Of a stretch of 64,000 bases of DNA, positions 41,062 to 50,949 are shown piece by piece. The notes under the pieces were generated by a model. The model was not told the origin of the DNA. It did no database searches and was given only the letters and a program-made list of their open reading frames with translations. The first letter of the stretch is position 1; every line of letters starts with the position of its first letter. The position numbers were made by a program, and so were the translations under genes. This DNA is from Flectonema sp. DT1601 (Eukaryota; Euglenozoa; Diplonemea; Diplonemida; Diplonemidae): NCBI GenBank assembly GCA_964019425.1, contig OZ025789.1:1178001-1242000 (forward strand). The letters are read 5' to 3'.

Positions 41062-42423
41062 ATGCCGAGGGCTCGCATGGGGACGCGCTTTGCTAAGCTT
41101 CTGGTTGGGTTTATGTTGATTGTAGTGGTAGGAATGGCTGTACCGCTTTTACAATTCAATTCAATGATTTCTTTTATAAAAGCGGTGGATGTGAAATCCA
41201 CTGACGCAGCGCAGACGGTCATAACAACGCCACCACCACCACCACCACCACCACCACCACCACCACCACCACCACCACCACCGCCACCACCACCACCAGT
41301 GAGTGATAGCAGCAGCTCTCTCTCTGACATGGGCACCAGTATGGGACTCGAAACAGATGATATCATTGAAACTAATATCAATCCTGTAACTACACAAACA
41401 GAAGGATGTACTGCTCCATTTGATCGATCACTTCTCGATAGTAGTGACACTTCTAGTTGTCCGTTGAAGTGGATGGGATTAACGGGAACACAACCAGGTT
41501 GTATAACAAATACAACACTGGGGTACATAACGAAGTATGTATCCTTCGCTGTAATCACCGGATCGAGTGATAAGTTTTTCCGCGCGGATCTTGGTCTTTG
41601 CTCATGGATGTATCACGCTCCTGAGTCTTCATTATTCTTTTTTTCTGATAAGGCTGATACCGCAACCGACAGACGAGGTACTTGGGTAGAAGACAAAATC
41701 CCCGAAGGGGTTCTGTTCACAAAGCAACAGGCAGAAACGAAAGGCTACCACTTGGGATGGGTAAAGGCTCAATTTAGATTCTTATTTGGTATTAAACACA
41801 TTATTGAAGTAGATCGAGATCTTGGTACTCAAAAGAAATGGTTTCTTCTTATAGATGATGATACTTTTATTAATCTTGATGGTCTTGTTGTTAAATTACA
41901 AGAATACGACAGACGACCTCCTAAGAGCGGAAAACACGGAAGATACTTGGGGGAGCGTGGTTGGGGTGGAGCGGGTCATTTTTTTGATAAAATGGCGAGT
42001 CAGACGCTTTTGAAAAAATTACACTCCGTTTGCATAGATAAGTACATGATCAAATCATTCCACGCTTCAGACGTCACATTGCGTAAATGCGCTCCTTTAT
42101 TAAAACTCGAGACGATAACAGAAGGAACTATGTCTCATTGCCAAGCTAATCACATTAGAGAACGTCTGCTAACAGGAAGACATGTCACAATGCACATCAA
42201 ACGAGAGATGACCAAACCAGACATGCTAGCTGCTTGGAGGACAAGACTGATTTATCAAACTGTTTATCACAGGAATGTAACTGCTTATAAACTTCTCATG
42301 AAGGTTGGCAATTGTGCTTATGGAGGTTGCAAACACCCAGCCTGTGGACAATCTCATGACAAAGCAGCAATGGAATTATTCTTAGAGGTATCACAGAATG
42401 CAACAGTGATGCCGAACTTTTGA
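41062..42423 (+). CDS. Fringe/C1GALT1-like glycosyltransferase (GT31), type II membrane
   Basis: A 453-residue protein; the ATG at 41062 is the first after the acceptor, although the frame is open further upstream. A short basic tail and one membrane anchor (about 12-35) give type II Golgi topology. A run of 23 Pro encoded by CCA/CCG/CCA (nt 41230-41298) forms a stiff stalk. The catalytic domain (about 165-420) has the GT31 marks: VSFAVITGSSDKFFRADL...SWM near its start, KKWFLLIDDDTFINLDGLV with the metal-binding DDD (265-267), RYLGERGWGGAGHFFD, and FHASDVTLRKCA. In the family this enzyme adds galactose or GlcNAc to O-glycans. Several N-x-T sites (for example N-T-T) fit a lumenal domain. Donor and acceptor are not predictable. 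Confidence 0.88.
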   Translation: MPRARMGTRFAKLLVGFMLIVVVGMAVPLLQFNSMISFIKAVDVKSTDAAQTVITTPPPPPPPPPPPPPPPPPPPPPPPVSDSSSSLSDMGTSMGLETDDIIETNINPVTTQTEGCTAPFDRSLLDSSDTSSCPLKWMGLTGTQPGCITNTTLGYITKYVSFAVITGSSDKFFRADLGLCSWMYHAPESSLFFFSDKADTATDRRGTWVEDKIPEGVLFTKQQAETKGYHLGWVKAQFRFLFGIKHIIEVDRDLGTQKKWFLLIDDDTFINLDGLVVKLQEYDRRPPKSGKHGRYLGERGWGGAGHFFDKMASQTLLKKLHSVCIDKYMIKSFHASDVTLRKCAPLLKLETITEGTMSHCQANHIRERLLTGRHVTMHIKREMTKPDMLAAWRTRLIYQTVYHRNVTAYKLLMKVGNCAYGGCKHPACGQSHDKAAMELFLEVSQNATVMPNF

Positions 42424-42751
42424 GTATTGTACGTTCTCGTACACTCGCTAAGCAATTCATTGCAATCTATTTCAGGAGAATAATCAATATTAACAATCGA
42501 GACATATTCCTTCAGAATAAGTCTCTCAGATGTTATTATTAATATTAAAGGCCCCCTGCCTTAGGAAAGTTAGATTTCGTAACTTAAATCGCTGATTCAG
42601 AACGCATCTGTTGATTTTGTTTTTAATATACTTATACGAATCCAGGTCTCATGTATGTTGGGGAGGAAGTTTTGTCGTTTCTGTTGTAGAATTGTGTGAT
42701 AGTTTTTAGTTATTTATTATTCAGTTATTCCCTCCCCCAACGCATGTCGGC
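42424..42751. other. Intergenic gap with an overlapping upstream ATG
   Basis: No gene. The acceptor TTTATTATTCAG ends at about 42724. An out-of-frame ATG at 42744 opens a 19-codon ORF to 42800 that overlaps the main start at 42752. Confidence 0.55.
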
Positions 42752-45505
42752 ATGTTCTTACTCGGGAGAAGGAGAATTCTACTTTTCGTTATCGCAGTGA
42801 TATATGTATCTCTGTTTAGAATATTTTGGGAGAATGCAGGGGCTGAGAATTCAATTATTGTTAAGGTTGAACCTCATCGACATATCAAAAATAAAATAAC
42901 TATTCCAACAAAGGTAATAGCTGTTTACTTCCACAGTGAAGATGTTTGGGGAAAGAAACGAGCTCAGCTACCGAAGTCAATCTCTCTAAAGGGACAACAG
43001 TACAACGTCATCCAGTTGACTTCATTAGAACAAGAATTAGTTGAGTTTCATTATATTGTGTTGTGGAATGCTTTGTTAATTCCGACAACTGGAACGACTT
43101 CTTTTCTTAAGCAGCTTTTGATATCAGTTAGCAGTAATGCGAAACTCGCATCATGCACGGTTATTGATGGTGATAAAGTTGTTAATTCTGGATTCTCATC
43201 ACTTCATCCAACGCACTCAGATGAGTTCTTTGTTGTTCCTCGACTATCTGGTGAAGGTCTTGGCCATCGTCAGCTTATTGACAGCAATTTCAAGTCTTCC
43301 GTTTCACTGTTAAATTCCGACTGTTTGTTACTTTCAAATAAGAATAACGAGGCAGGCTCTCTTCTAAACAAATTACTCAAAATAATGCCGACAGTCACTA
43401 ACGTAACCACACTCAAAAGACAACTAGAAGTGAGTAAGACGTATGCCAGTTACAGAGCACACAGGAATGTAATATTATCAATGAAGATACACACTGATAC
43501 TGTTCAGACTCCTGTCTCTTTTAGTAGGGATTTGTTGTCTTCGATAACGGTGTTGGGAATTGCATTGAAAAAAATAAATACATTATCGAAGTGTGTTGAT
43601 GTTGCGAGTTGGGATTTTGAAAGGTACATTGACTCTGGAACTGCAACAGATTCACATTTTGGTATGGCAGCGCAGAGTCTTCGTCAGGGTGACTTTATTA
43701 ATGCTAGTGTCTTACTACAACAAAGTACTGAAACCTTACTTGAAGACGTCAAGGATCTTGATACGAGACTTCCATCACCGATTAACGTCCCAGACTGGAG
43801 ACAGTTGGGATGGACATTAACCGCCCTGCTCAGCACCCGCGATGAAGCTATCGTCCCTGGAAACACTTCTGGTTCGTTAGACTGGCGTTTAATTCCAGGT
43901 AAAAAAAAGAATACTCAATTCGATGCAAAATATCTTTGGTTTCTTAATGACCAATCTTTAACAAATAGTGATTTATCGAACTCTCACAGAGTATTGTTCG
44001 AACCTAGACCGGAATTTATTATATCGACAATTGGACAACGCAGACTAGTAGTAGCATGGTTACTTCCTTGTTGTTCTTGTTGTGGATTTGTTAATGAAGC
44101 AGTAGATTTAATTAGAGGACTTTTACTGTTGGGTGTTGATGTGAGAATATCATCAAAAACTAAAGGATGTATGTGTGATTCTCTCCCACAACACACTCAA
44201 TCGTTAATGAATTCATTACACACTAACGGAACAATGTTAATGAATCTCGCAATAAAACCTCAAACAAGAGTAATTCTCATTCAACACGGAATACCAAATA
44301 TCTTCTTAGAAATGAGAGCGGCTGCTGGAATCACTGACACGACTGGAATGCGAGTAGTATCTCGTAGCATGTATGAATTTTCAAAACTGCCTGCGAATTT
44401 TTCTTCAAACTTAAACAAGTACAGTGATGAAGTTTGGGTTCCTTGTAATTTCGTAAAAGACGTAATGATCTCGGAAAACGTAACTGTATTCATCGCAGTG
44501 CTACCCGAATCAATTTCTACTGATGTCTTCCACTCACTTCCTGGACAGCCTTTAATAGAATTGCCTCCTCTTTCATATGAAAATAGGTTGGAAGAATTCG
44601 GTCAACGTCCTCAAAATAAACCATTCTCATTCTTATCGATGTTTAAATGGGAACCTAGAAAGGGTTGGGACGTTCTAATAGAATCATATATAAAAGCTTT
44701 TTCAAAGAATAGCAACACTGCTTTGTACATTAGTACGATACCGCATCGAATGCCGGATGCCGAACGCAGTGAAATCGTCAACGATGTCGTGAAGTTGTTG
44801 AAGAGTCTAGGTTATAATAGGGAAGACGTTCCCTACATTTGTATAATATACGCTGAAATTAAATCCAGTGAGATACCCGCTCTCTATGCCGCCACGGATG
44901 CATTCGTGCTTCCAACTCGTGGTGAAGGATGGGGTTTGCCAATCATGCAAGCATTAGCAATGGGAAAACCAACAATAGCCACTGCTTGGAGTGGCCACAT
45001 GCACTTCTTGACTTTGAATAATTCTCTTCTTCTGAACTATTCGGAAGAGGAAATTCCTCGAAAATCTTACTACGGTTGGTCCCCTGGAAAAAAATGGGCT
45101 GAACCCAATATTTCAGAACTCAAACGTTTAATGATCTTATTAGCAAGTGATAAAGAGCTGTGTAGTAAATTAGGAAAACAGGCAGCTATCGATGTATGTG
45201 TTTTATCTTTTTTATTTAGTACAAGGGTGAGTGAGAATAACTCATGACCCTTCCTATGCGTTGATAAAGCAGTGTGATTTGTCCCACAAGTGCTGACAAG
45301 AAAGTAGAGAACATGATCGAACACACAAAGTAAAACTGTGTTTATTGTTGCTTTAATTCTCGGTTTTTTAAAATAAACAAAACAAAAAACAAAACAGGCA
45401 AAACGCTACGCTCTGTTACCAGTAGCAAGGACTTGGCTTACACACTTGAAAAGGGTTGCTAGACTTAGTAAATGGAAACCCAGGCGGTTTGGAAGAGGAA
45501 TTTGA
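42752..45505 (+). CDS. GT4-family glycosyltransferase, type II membrane, two exons
   Basis: Exon 1 is 42752-45193 and exon 2 is 45398-45505, joined by the longest intron seen here (204 bases, GTATGT...AAACAG); the product is 849 residues. RRRILLFVIAVIYVSLFRIFW is an N-terminal signal anchor (about 6-28). The N-terminal 400 residues are poorly conserved. From about 440 the GT-B fold is visible: VVAWLLPCCSCCGFVNEAVDLIRGL in the place of the N-terminal nucleotide fold, and PFSFLSMFKWEPRKGWDVLIESY, a strong GT4 signature (F.FLS.F.WE.RKG.D.L..A). The E-x7-E motif reads RGEGWGLPIMQALAMGKP: Glu725 is kept but the second position (733) is Gln. Family members transfer a sugar to glycans in the secretory pathway. 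The second exon is short and basic (35 residues). Confidence 0.85.
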
Positions 45506-45744
45506 GGAGCGAGTTACTCCGCGAGAAACTCTAAATTTAATTAATTTACCAAATCTTCACAACATTATCTACACTTTTACTTTTTCTGTTTATTGTTTTG
45601 TTCTAATTTAAGAAGCCCTTTCATTCTCCCTTTCTTATTATTGCCATTTAACCGACTTTTTAATACTGTTTTACTCAATTTGAACCCATTAATAAAAATA
45701 TAAAACAATATATTTTTTGTTATCAGGGGCGGCTCAAAAGATAA

Positions 45745-46656
45745 ATGGAGGTCGCAGCTAGACAGCAAGACAGCGATACAGAATTTCGGAAAGCTGAACG
45801 ATACTGGAAAATTAGAAATGGAAAATGCCCCTCACTGAATGATGTGATTCAAGGTTTTGATGGCGACAGCTGTGAAGAGTTAAAAGCGATAGCTATTGGT
45901 GATGTTAGGGGAGCTTTTTATATACCAAAATTACTAACAGAAAATGAACAGATCGACTTAACGAAGGAATGTCTGTGTGAGTATCCCGACCCAAGTCTTA
46001 AACACGACAGCAATCTGTCTGTTGATAAGAGGCAATCAAAAATGTTAAATGATCCTCCCGATACGATTCTTCATAATAAAACTTTACGATGGATAACAAC
46101 TGGATATCATTACGATTGGACAAACAAAACCTATGACAGATCCTTACACTCTCTGATGCCTCCCCTCATTAAACAAACAGCTCAGCGTAAAACTGCTTCT
46201 CTTGTGAGTAAGAATATCATTCCTGACATTCCCATTGATTATCAAACAAGTATAATAAATTACTACAATACTAAAAACACTCTCATGGGACATACAGACA
46301 CATACGAATCCGAATCAGTGATGAGCCGTCCATTGCTGTCAATTAGCCTTGGTAGAAGTGCTGTTTTTCTATTAGGAGGGTTGACGAAGGATGTTCAACC
46401 GGTACCGATTTTGCTTAAATCTGGTGATGGAATTATTTTAATTGGAGAGGCTAGGAGATGTTATCATGGTCTTCCGTTGATTCTTCCGGATAGCTGTCCT
46501 AATTATTTATCGAAATCGATTCCTCATATTAGCGATCACAGGATTAACTTATCAATAAGACAGGTCTTCCTTGATGATGATGATGACGATGATGAAACGA
46601 TCAATCTAATCGCTTCCGATATCAAAAGAATAAAACAAGATGAATCCATCTTGTAA
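45745..46656 (+). CDS. ALKBH1: AlkB-family 2-oxoglutarate/Fe(II) dioxygenase, ALKBH1-like
   Basis: A 303-residue protein. Residues 115-275 align well with human ALKBH1: RWITTGYHYDWTNKTYDRSL, then INYYNTKNTLMGHTDTYESES with the iron ligands His183 and Asp185, RPLLSISLGRSAVFLLGGLTKD, SGDGIILIGEARRCYHGLPLILP with the distal ligand His241, and RINLSIRQVF with Arg266 and Arg272 for 2-oxoglutarate and substrate. All catalytic residues are present. ALKBH1 demethylates tRNA (m1A58, and the wobble base in mitochondria) and has been linked to DNA N6-methyladenine. A run of seven Asp near residue 280 is unusual. There is no clear presequence, so nuclear or cytosolic action is more likely. The acceptor TTTTGTTATCAG ends at 45726, 18 bases before the ATG. 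Confidence 0.93.
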   Translation: MEVAARQQDSDTEFRKAERYWKIRNGKCPSLNDVIQGFDGDSCEELKAIAIGDVRGAFYIPKLLTENEQIDLTKECLCEYPDPSLKHDSNLSVDKRQSKMLNDPPDTILHNKTLRWITTGYHYDWTNKTYDRSLHSLMPPLIKQTAQRKTASLVSKNIIPDIPIDYQTSIINYYNTKNTLMGHTDTYESESVMSRPLLSISLGRSAVFLLGGLTKDVQPVPILLKSGDGIILIGEARRCYHGLPLILPDSCPNYLSKSIPHISDHRINLSIRQVFLDDDDDDDETINLIASDIKRIKQDESIL

Positions 46657-46953
46657 CACTTACTTTTTAACAACATTTACGCCACACAGTCATCTCGCAT
46701 TGCACAACAGTCTAACTCTTGCGATTGCGAGTGAGCCAGCGATCTCTATTAACTTACTATTGCATTAATATTTTAAATCTATTTTTTTTTTTTTTTCAAT
46801 TTTTCAGGTTTTTACAAAACGAAGAAAATACTTTTTTGTCTTTTATTCTGAAAAAAATGACATTTAGAGCTTTCTGTTTTCTTCATCAAACAAATACTTT
46901 TTATTATCTTTTTATCGTAAACCAGCCTGTATTATTAATAATAGAAAATAATA

Positions 46954-48027
46954 ATGTCCATAACTCCCGTATCAAAGTGGACTGTAAGGGAAGTTGGTGG
47001 CTGGTTGAGGAAGGAAGGAATAGCGGAGTACGAGCCTCTATTTGCCTCTCAGGGTATTGATGGGGAAGTGTTACTCATGTTGAGGGAAGACGATTTGAGA
47101 CAAGTTCCTTTTTGTATTCCAAAAGTTGGTGATATAAAGCGGATCATGAGAAGAGTTGAGGACCTGTCCCGCAGAATTGACAGTCGCTGGGGTAAAGCAG
47201 TCAGCCAACGAAGGCAAGTTATGAGACTCTGTGCTGCGGCATTGTACTGTTTTGTGGCGGTATTGGCTACGTCATTTTGTCTGGTGACTGCTCACGAAAG
47301 GGTACCATTGACAGCGAACTACCCCCCGCTGCCTGATATCATATTGGATAATGTTCCGAGAGTTCCTTGGGCATTCGCTGCATCAGAATATCTTATTTTA
47401 TTTATGTTTATTATATTAGTTCTCATAGCTGCCGTTCACAGAGCTAGGATTACAATGGCAACCAGATTCTTAGCTATTTCTGCTACTGTTTTCTTACTTA
47501 GATGTGTGACTATGACGGCGACATCATTGTCAGTTCCGGGAGATCATTTACATTGTCCTCCTCTGTTGTTGAATTCATTTCAAGAAAAGATCGACAGAGC
47601 TTTGACGATCGCGATGGGATTAGGCTCGACTATATTTGGAGTTGAAACATGCGGTGATTACATGTTTTCTGGACATTGTGTTGCACTGACTCTCCTTGGT
47701 TGTTTTATTTGTGAATATACACCTGTATCTTGGACAAATTTCCACAGATTGATATGGGGAATCTGTTTGTGTGGAGTGTTTTGTGTAGTAGCAAGTCATG
47801 AACACTACAGCATCGATTGTTTTGTTGGATTTTATATTGCTTCTCGTGTTTTTGGTTATTATCATAACTTAGCTAGTCAAGTACCAAACATGAATGATAG
47901 CCAACGTCAAAAACTTGGGATTTGGTTTCCTATGGTTGCGTACTTTGAAAGATTCACTCCCAAGGACGGGGATAACAACGAATATGATATCCCTGCTGCT
48001 TTGAAGTGGGATCATAAACTTGAATAA
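46954..48027 (+). CDS. SAM-domain sphingomyelin-synthase-related protein (SMSr/SAMD8-like)
   Basis: A 357-residue protein. Residues 8-70 are a SAM domain: WTVREVGGWLRKEGIAEYEPLFASQGIDGEVLLMLREDDLRQV. About six membrane segments follow (roughly 90-115, 140-162, 167-190, 240-260, 262-280, 285-305). The catalytic triad of the PAP2_C family is present: YMFSGHC (His241) and ASHEHYSIDCFV (His284, Asp288). The spacings 43 and 4 are the same as in human SMS1 (His285, His328, Asp332). SAM plus this domain is the layout of SAMD8/SMSr, which makes ceramide phosphoethanolamine in the ER and acts as a ceramide sensor; the SAM domain promotes oligomerisation. Trypanosomatid sphingolipid synthases lack a SAM domain. 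The exact head group is not predictable. Confidence 0.92.
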   Translation: MSITPVSKWTVREVGGWLRKEGIAEYEPLFASQGIDGEVLLMLREDDLRQVPFCIPKVGDIKRIMRRVEDLSRRIDSRWGKAVSQRRQVMRLCAAALYCFVAVLATSFCLVTAHERVPLTANYPPLPDIILDNVPRVPWAFAASEYLILFMFIILVLIAAVHRARITMATRFLAISATVFLLRCVTMTATSLSVPGDHLHCPPLLLNSFQEKIDRALTIAMGLGSTIFGVETCGDYMFSGHCVALTLLGCFICEYTPVSWTNFHRLIWGICLCGVFCVVASHEHYSIDCFVGFYIASRVFGYYHNLASQVPNMNDSQRQKLGIWFPMVAYFERFTPKDGDNNEYDIPAALKWDHKLE

Positions 48028-48417
48028 TCATATTAAAATCGAAGCATTATTTCATAGTACAAATGACAAAGACTGTTAAGCTCCTCTATCATCTCTCTCT
48101 TGTCACTTCTATCTACCCATCTAACTTCTGAGCCCTATATTGTGCTGTTTTTGTTTTTTTTAGATTTCTTTTTATTTTATTTTTTTTCTTCCCCGTTCTT
48201 TTTGGTAAGAGGTATATAGGATTACTCTCGAAACCTAAATAGTTACTTCAAAAAGGCTGAGCTAAAGCATCACACCTAGTCACTGTATCTAAAAATAATG
48301 TTAAAATTATCGTTATGTTGTTTATGGTACGATACATTTGTATTTTACGTACAAAATCAAACAGTTAACCCCTTCTTTCAATTCCTTTTTTTCTTTTTTT
48401 TATAAAAAAAAAAACCA

Positions 48418-48780
48418 TTCAGATTAGCCTGATATTTCGTTGAACGTGCACCTCCATTTCCCGACCGCATAGGTAACTGCTTGTCAACCGCGTTTGTCGA
48501 TGCAATTACTGCGTTTCCTTACTCGGACTCCTCCGTCGGCTGCTGCTTCCGTTACTCTGGTTGACTCTGAGGTGGGCGGGTATCGCAGTCTGGACCAACG
48601 AGCACCGTGGGGCTGGCCCCTTCCGGCTCCAGCCGACAAGCACAGTGTTTTGGTTGACTCCTGACATAGCTTTTTGTTGAACGCAGACAGAATCATGTCG
48701 TACACGGGGGAAAATAAATTATCGGCATAAGAAATAAGGGCAACAAATCTGAATAGTTTCTTCACCGACTACGTCGGTAC
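48418..48780 (-). repeat. Dispersed repeat copy 3 and inverted ends around a GC-rich core
   Basis: The minus strand of 48669-48780 begins GTACCGACGTAGTCGG, continues GAAGAAACTATTCAGATTTG, and has TCTGTCTGCGTTCAACAAAA, matching the other copies. A second ATTCAGATT lies at about 48418 on the plus strand, facing AATCTGAAT at about 48740, so the 330-base GC-rich piece between them is flanked by inverted repeats. GGTTGACT occurs twice inside (near 48560 and 48654). It could be a larger member of the same non-autonomous element. Confidence 0.4.
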
Positions 48781-49392
48781 AAAAAAAAAAAAAAAAAAAA
48801 AAAAAAACACTTAAAGGCAAGATAGATTATTCTACCGTATTGGAGATTCCCCACCTCTTTTTGTTTCCAAATGACAGCGCAGTTTGCCTTGAGCAACTGT
48901 ACAAATTCATTCCAGATGGTTTCTTTTGTCTGTTCTAACCTTTACCTTAGTTGCTGTTTTCGTTTATTTTTTTTATTAAATTACTCAGTGGACATTTCTT
49001 TTGGTTGTTTAAAAAAAAAAGTATAAAAAAAAAATAAAAAAAAAATGAGTAATAAATTAGTATTGTCTGCGGGACATTATATCGGAGAAACAAAAAAAAC
49101 TTCTTCACATCATCTCTTTTGTTTGGTTAGTCAGATTCTGCTCGAATATTCCTATCCCTTTTCTGTTCTTATATTACTTATTGAGTGAATTGTTTTATAA
49201 CAAAAAAAAAAAAAAAATGTTGATGCTGTAATATTACTGTAGTCGTACAAGTAGTGTTGTGTTGACTGGTCGAACACTGACTAGGTGTCGGATTGCATAT
49301 TAGCCTTGCTGTGAGTGAAAAAAAAAAAAAAAAAAAAAAAAACGAAAGAAAGTTAGTTAGTTAGTTAGTTTTTCTTTTTTTTTGTTTCTACT

Positions 49393-50012
49393 TTGTGCTA
49401 AGCAGGAGCAGAAGTCTCTGTGTACTTGCACAAGTGTGTAAACGACTGGTTAGGTAATTTCTTTTTGAGGTAGCAATCTTATTGTGTGAATTTTGTTAAT
49501 TCATAGAAGGCCCTCGTCTGATTGTTGTCCGAGTTACGCCTGCTTGTGGTTTCGTTGTCGCTCCCCTCCCAAGCCTTGTTTATCCAACTAGGCTTTCTAA
49601 GACTCTTCCTGTGGTTTATACGTTGTGCCAAGCAGAGATATAATGGCTTTCTCGTGTACTTGCGCAAGTGATTTCCTCGGGGAGTTGGTTGGCGCACTGT
49701 CGCTGTATTTTTCTTGCGTAAGTAAAGAGGATGAAATACTACGAAACACAAAGAAGGTGTTATTCACTTCCTGCCCCCTTCCCGTTTAGATATCTCGCTC
49801 ATTGTGCTAAGCAGAGGTTACTCTTCGCAAAGTATTTCTCGTGTACTTGCACAAGTGCGATATTTGGACGGTCCACTTAATTAGTAGTGTAGTGCTCTTC
49901 ATGATAACTCTCACGTGCGATCAATGATCAGGTGCAAGAACAACTATTTTAGAAGTGCTATTATAAGTTTATTGTGTCAAGCAGAGACTCCTCTCGTGTA
50001 CTTACGCAAGTG
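49393..50012 (+). repeat. Four spaced copies of a conserved hairpin element
   Basis: Copies at 49393-49436, 49623-49670, 49802-49857 and 49972-50012 (starts 230, 179 and 170 apart). Each has TTGTG[C/T][T/C]AAGCAG at the left and CT[C]xTGTACTT[G/A]C[A/G]CAAGTG at the right, around a variable middle of 5 to 25 bases. The two boxes pair: TTGTGC with GC[A/G]CAA, a bulged T or C, then AAG with CTT; an internal loop (CA against GTGTA); then GAG with CTC. In the fourth copy TTGTGT faces ACGCAA, so both sides changed and pairing is kept. A minus-strand match to the right box (CTTGCGTAAGTA) is at about 49714. The order and structure suggest small RNA genes or RNA-protein binding sites. Confidence 0.6.
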
Positions 50013-50949
50013 CTTTGTCAACGCAGGAGTGGTTTTGGTGAGACTTTGCACTGTAAACTTGGTTTTTTTTTGTTTTTTTGTTGACCAAAGTCACCATAGA
50101 GATTTTGTTTGTTTTTTTTTCTGAAAAAATCATTAAAAAGGCGCTTTTTTTTTTGTTTCTATTATTCAGTTGACATGCCTTCTTTTTTTCTCTTCTTTTC
50201 TGGGTTGAAGTAGTCTAAAAAATTATAGCATTCAACCACTAACTAACTTTTTCAATGTTTTGTTCTTTTTTTTTTTTTTTTAAATGCGCAATTTTTTTTT
50301 TTTTTTTTTTTTTTCCTCCTGATTTTTTCTCTCCCCTCAATTCTCCTGGTATTAATGAAATAAAAAAATAAATTTTCAGTTTTGTTATATTACGTCAATC
50401 AGCTTCATACTTTTGTACCCCCATTTGTGAAGGGGTTCAGAAAAAAAAAAAAAAAAGAAGTTTATTTCTCCTTTATGTTGGCATTACTCTTATAAAGGAT
50501 AATGAAATAAACATTTGCGCGATTGCTATTTATTTTTTTCTTTTTTCTCTTCTAGTTCTGATGACAAGTGAGATTGTGCCATTATGTTGTGTGTTTGTTA
50601 TTTATTTTTTGCTTTTGTCTTTTTAAGGTACACCAACTCATTTCTGGGACTAATTTCCTCCGGGACTAATTTCCTGCAGTTAGTGTTTTTTTTAAATGTA
50701 TGATGTATTCGGACTATCTGCTCCGTTGTGTGACAACCCTTCCCAATGCAAGTCATAGTAATTGTGTTTTGGAAGATTCTTCTTTTTTTTTTTTTTTTTT
50801 TTTTTTCATTGCCGCCTCATATGTCGCTTTTTGAGTAATTTTCTTTACGCCCGCCGTGCTACTGATCGGGTTTAAATTATTGCAGCTAATAAAACAACAA
50901 AAAACTTATATATTTACTGGTATTCTTTACAGAGAAGAGGCTTATAAAA

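Larger units (their letters stand above)
48028..50949. other. Gene-free gap of 2.9 kb
   Basis: The largest gap in the window, with no protein gene on either strand. Contents: a GC-richer segment at about 48481-48665; a minus-strand copy of the dispersed repeat at 48669-48780; A runs near 48781-48807 and 49320-49341; a GTTA microsatellite at about 49350-49370; the four hairpin copies at 49393-50012; and T runs near 50270, 50291 and 50785. Its size and contents suggest non-coding RNA genes. The acceptor for the ankyrin gene is ATTCTTTACAG ending at about 50932. Confidence 0.55.

Noticed and set aside
41022-41558. Minus-strand frame of 178 codons with poly-Gly
   Set aside because: Mirror of the poly-Pro stalk and of the GT31 coding sequence.
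48484-48765. Minus-strand frame of 93 codons in the GC-rich segment
   Set aside because: It overlaps a dispersed repeat, has no acceptor on that strand, and shows no protein pattern.
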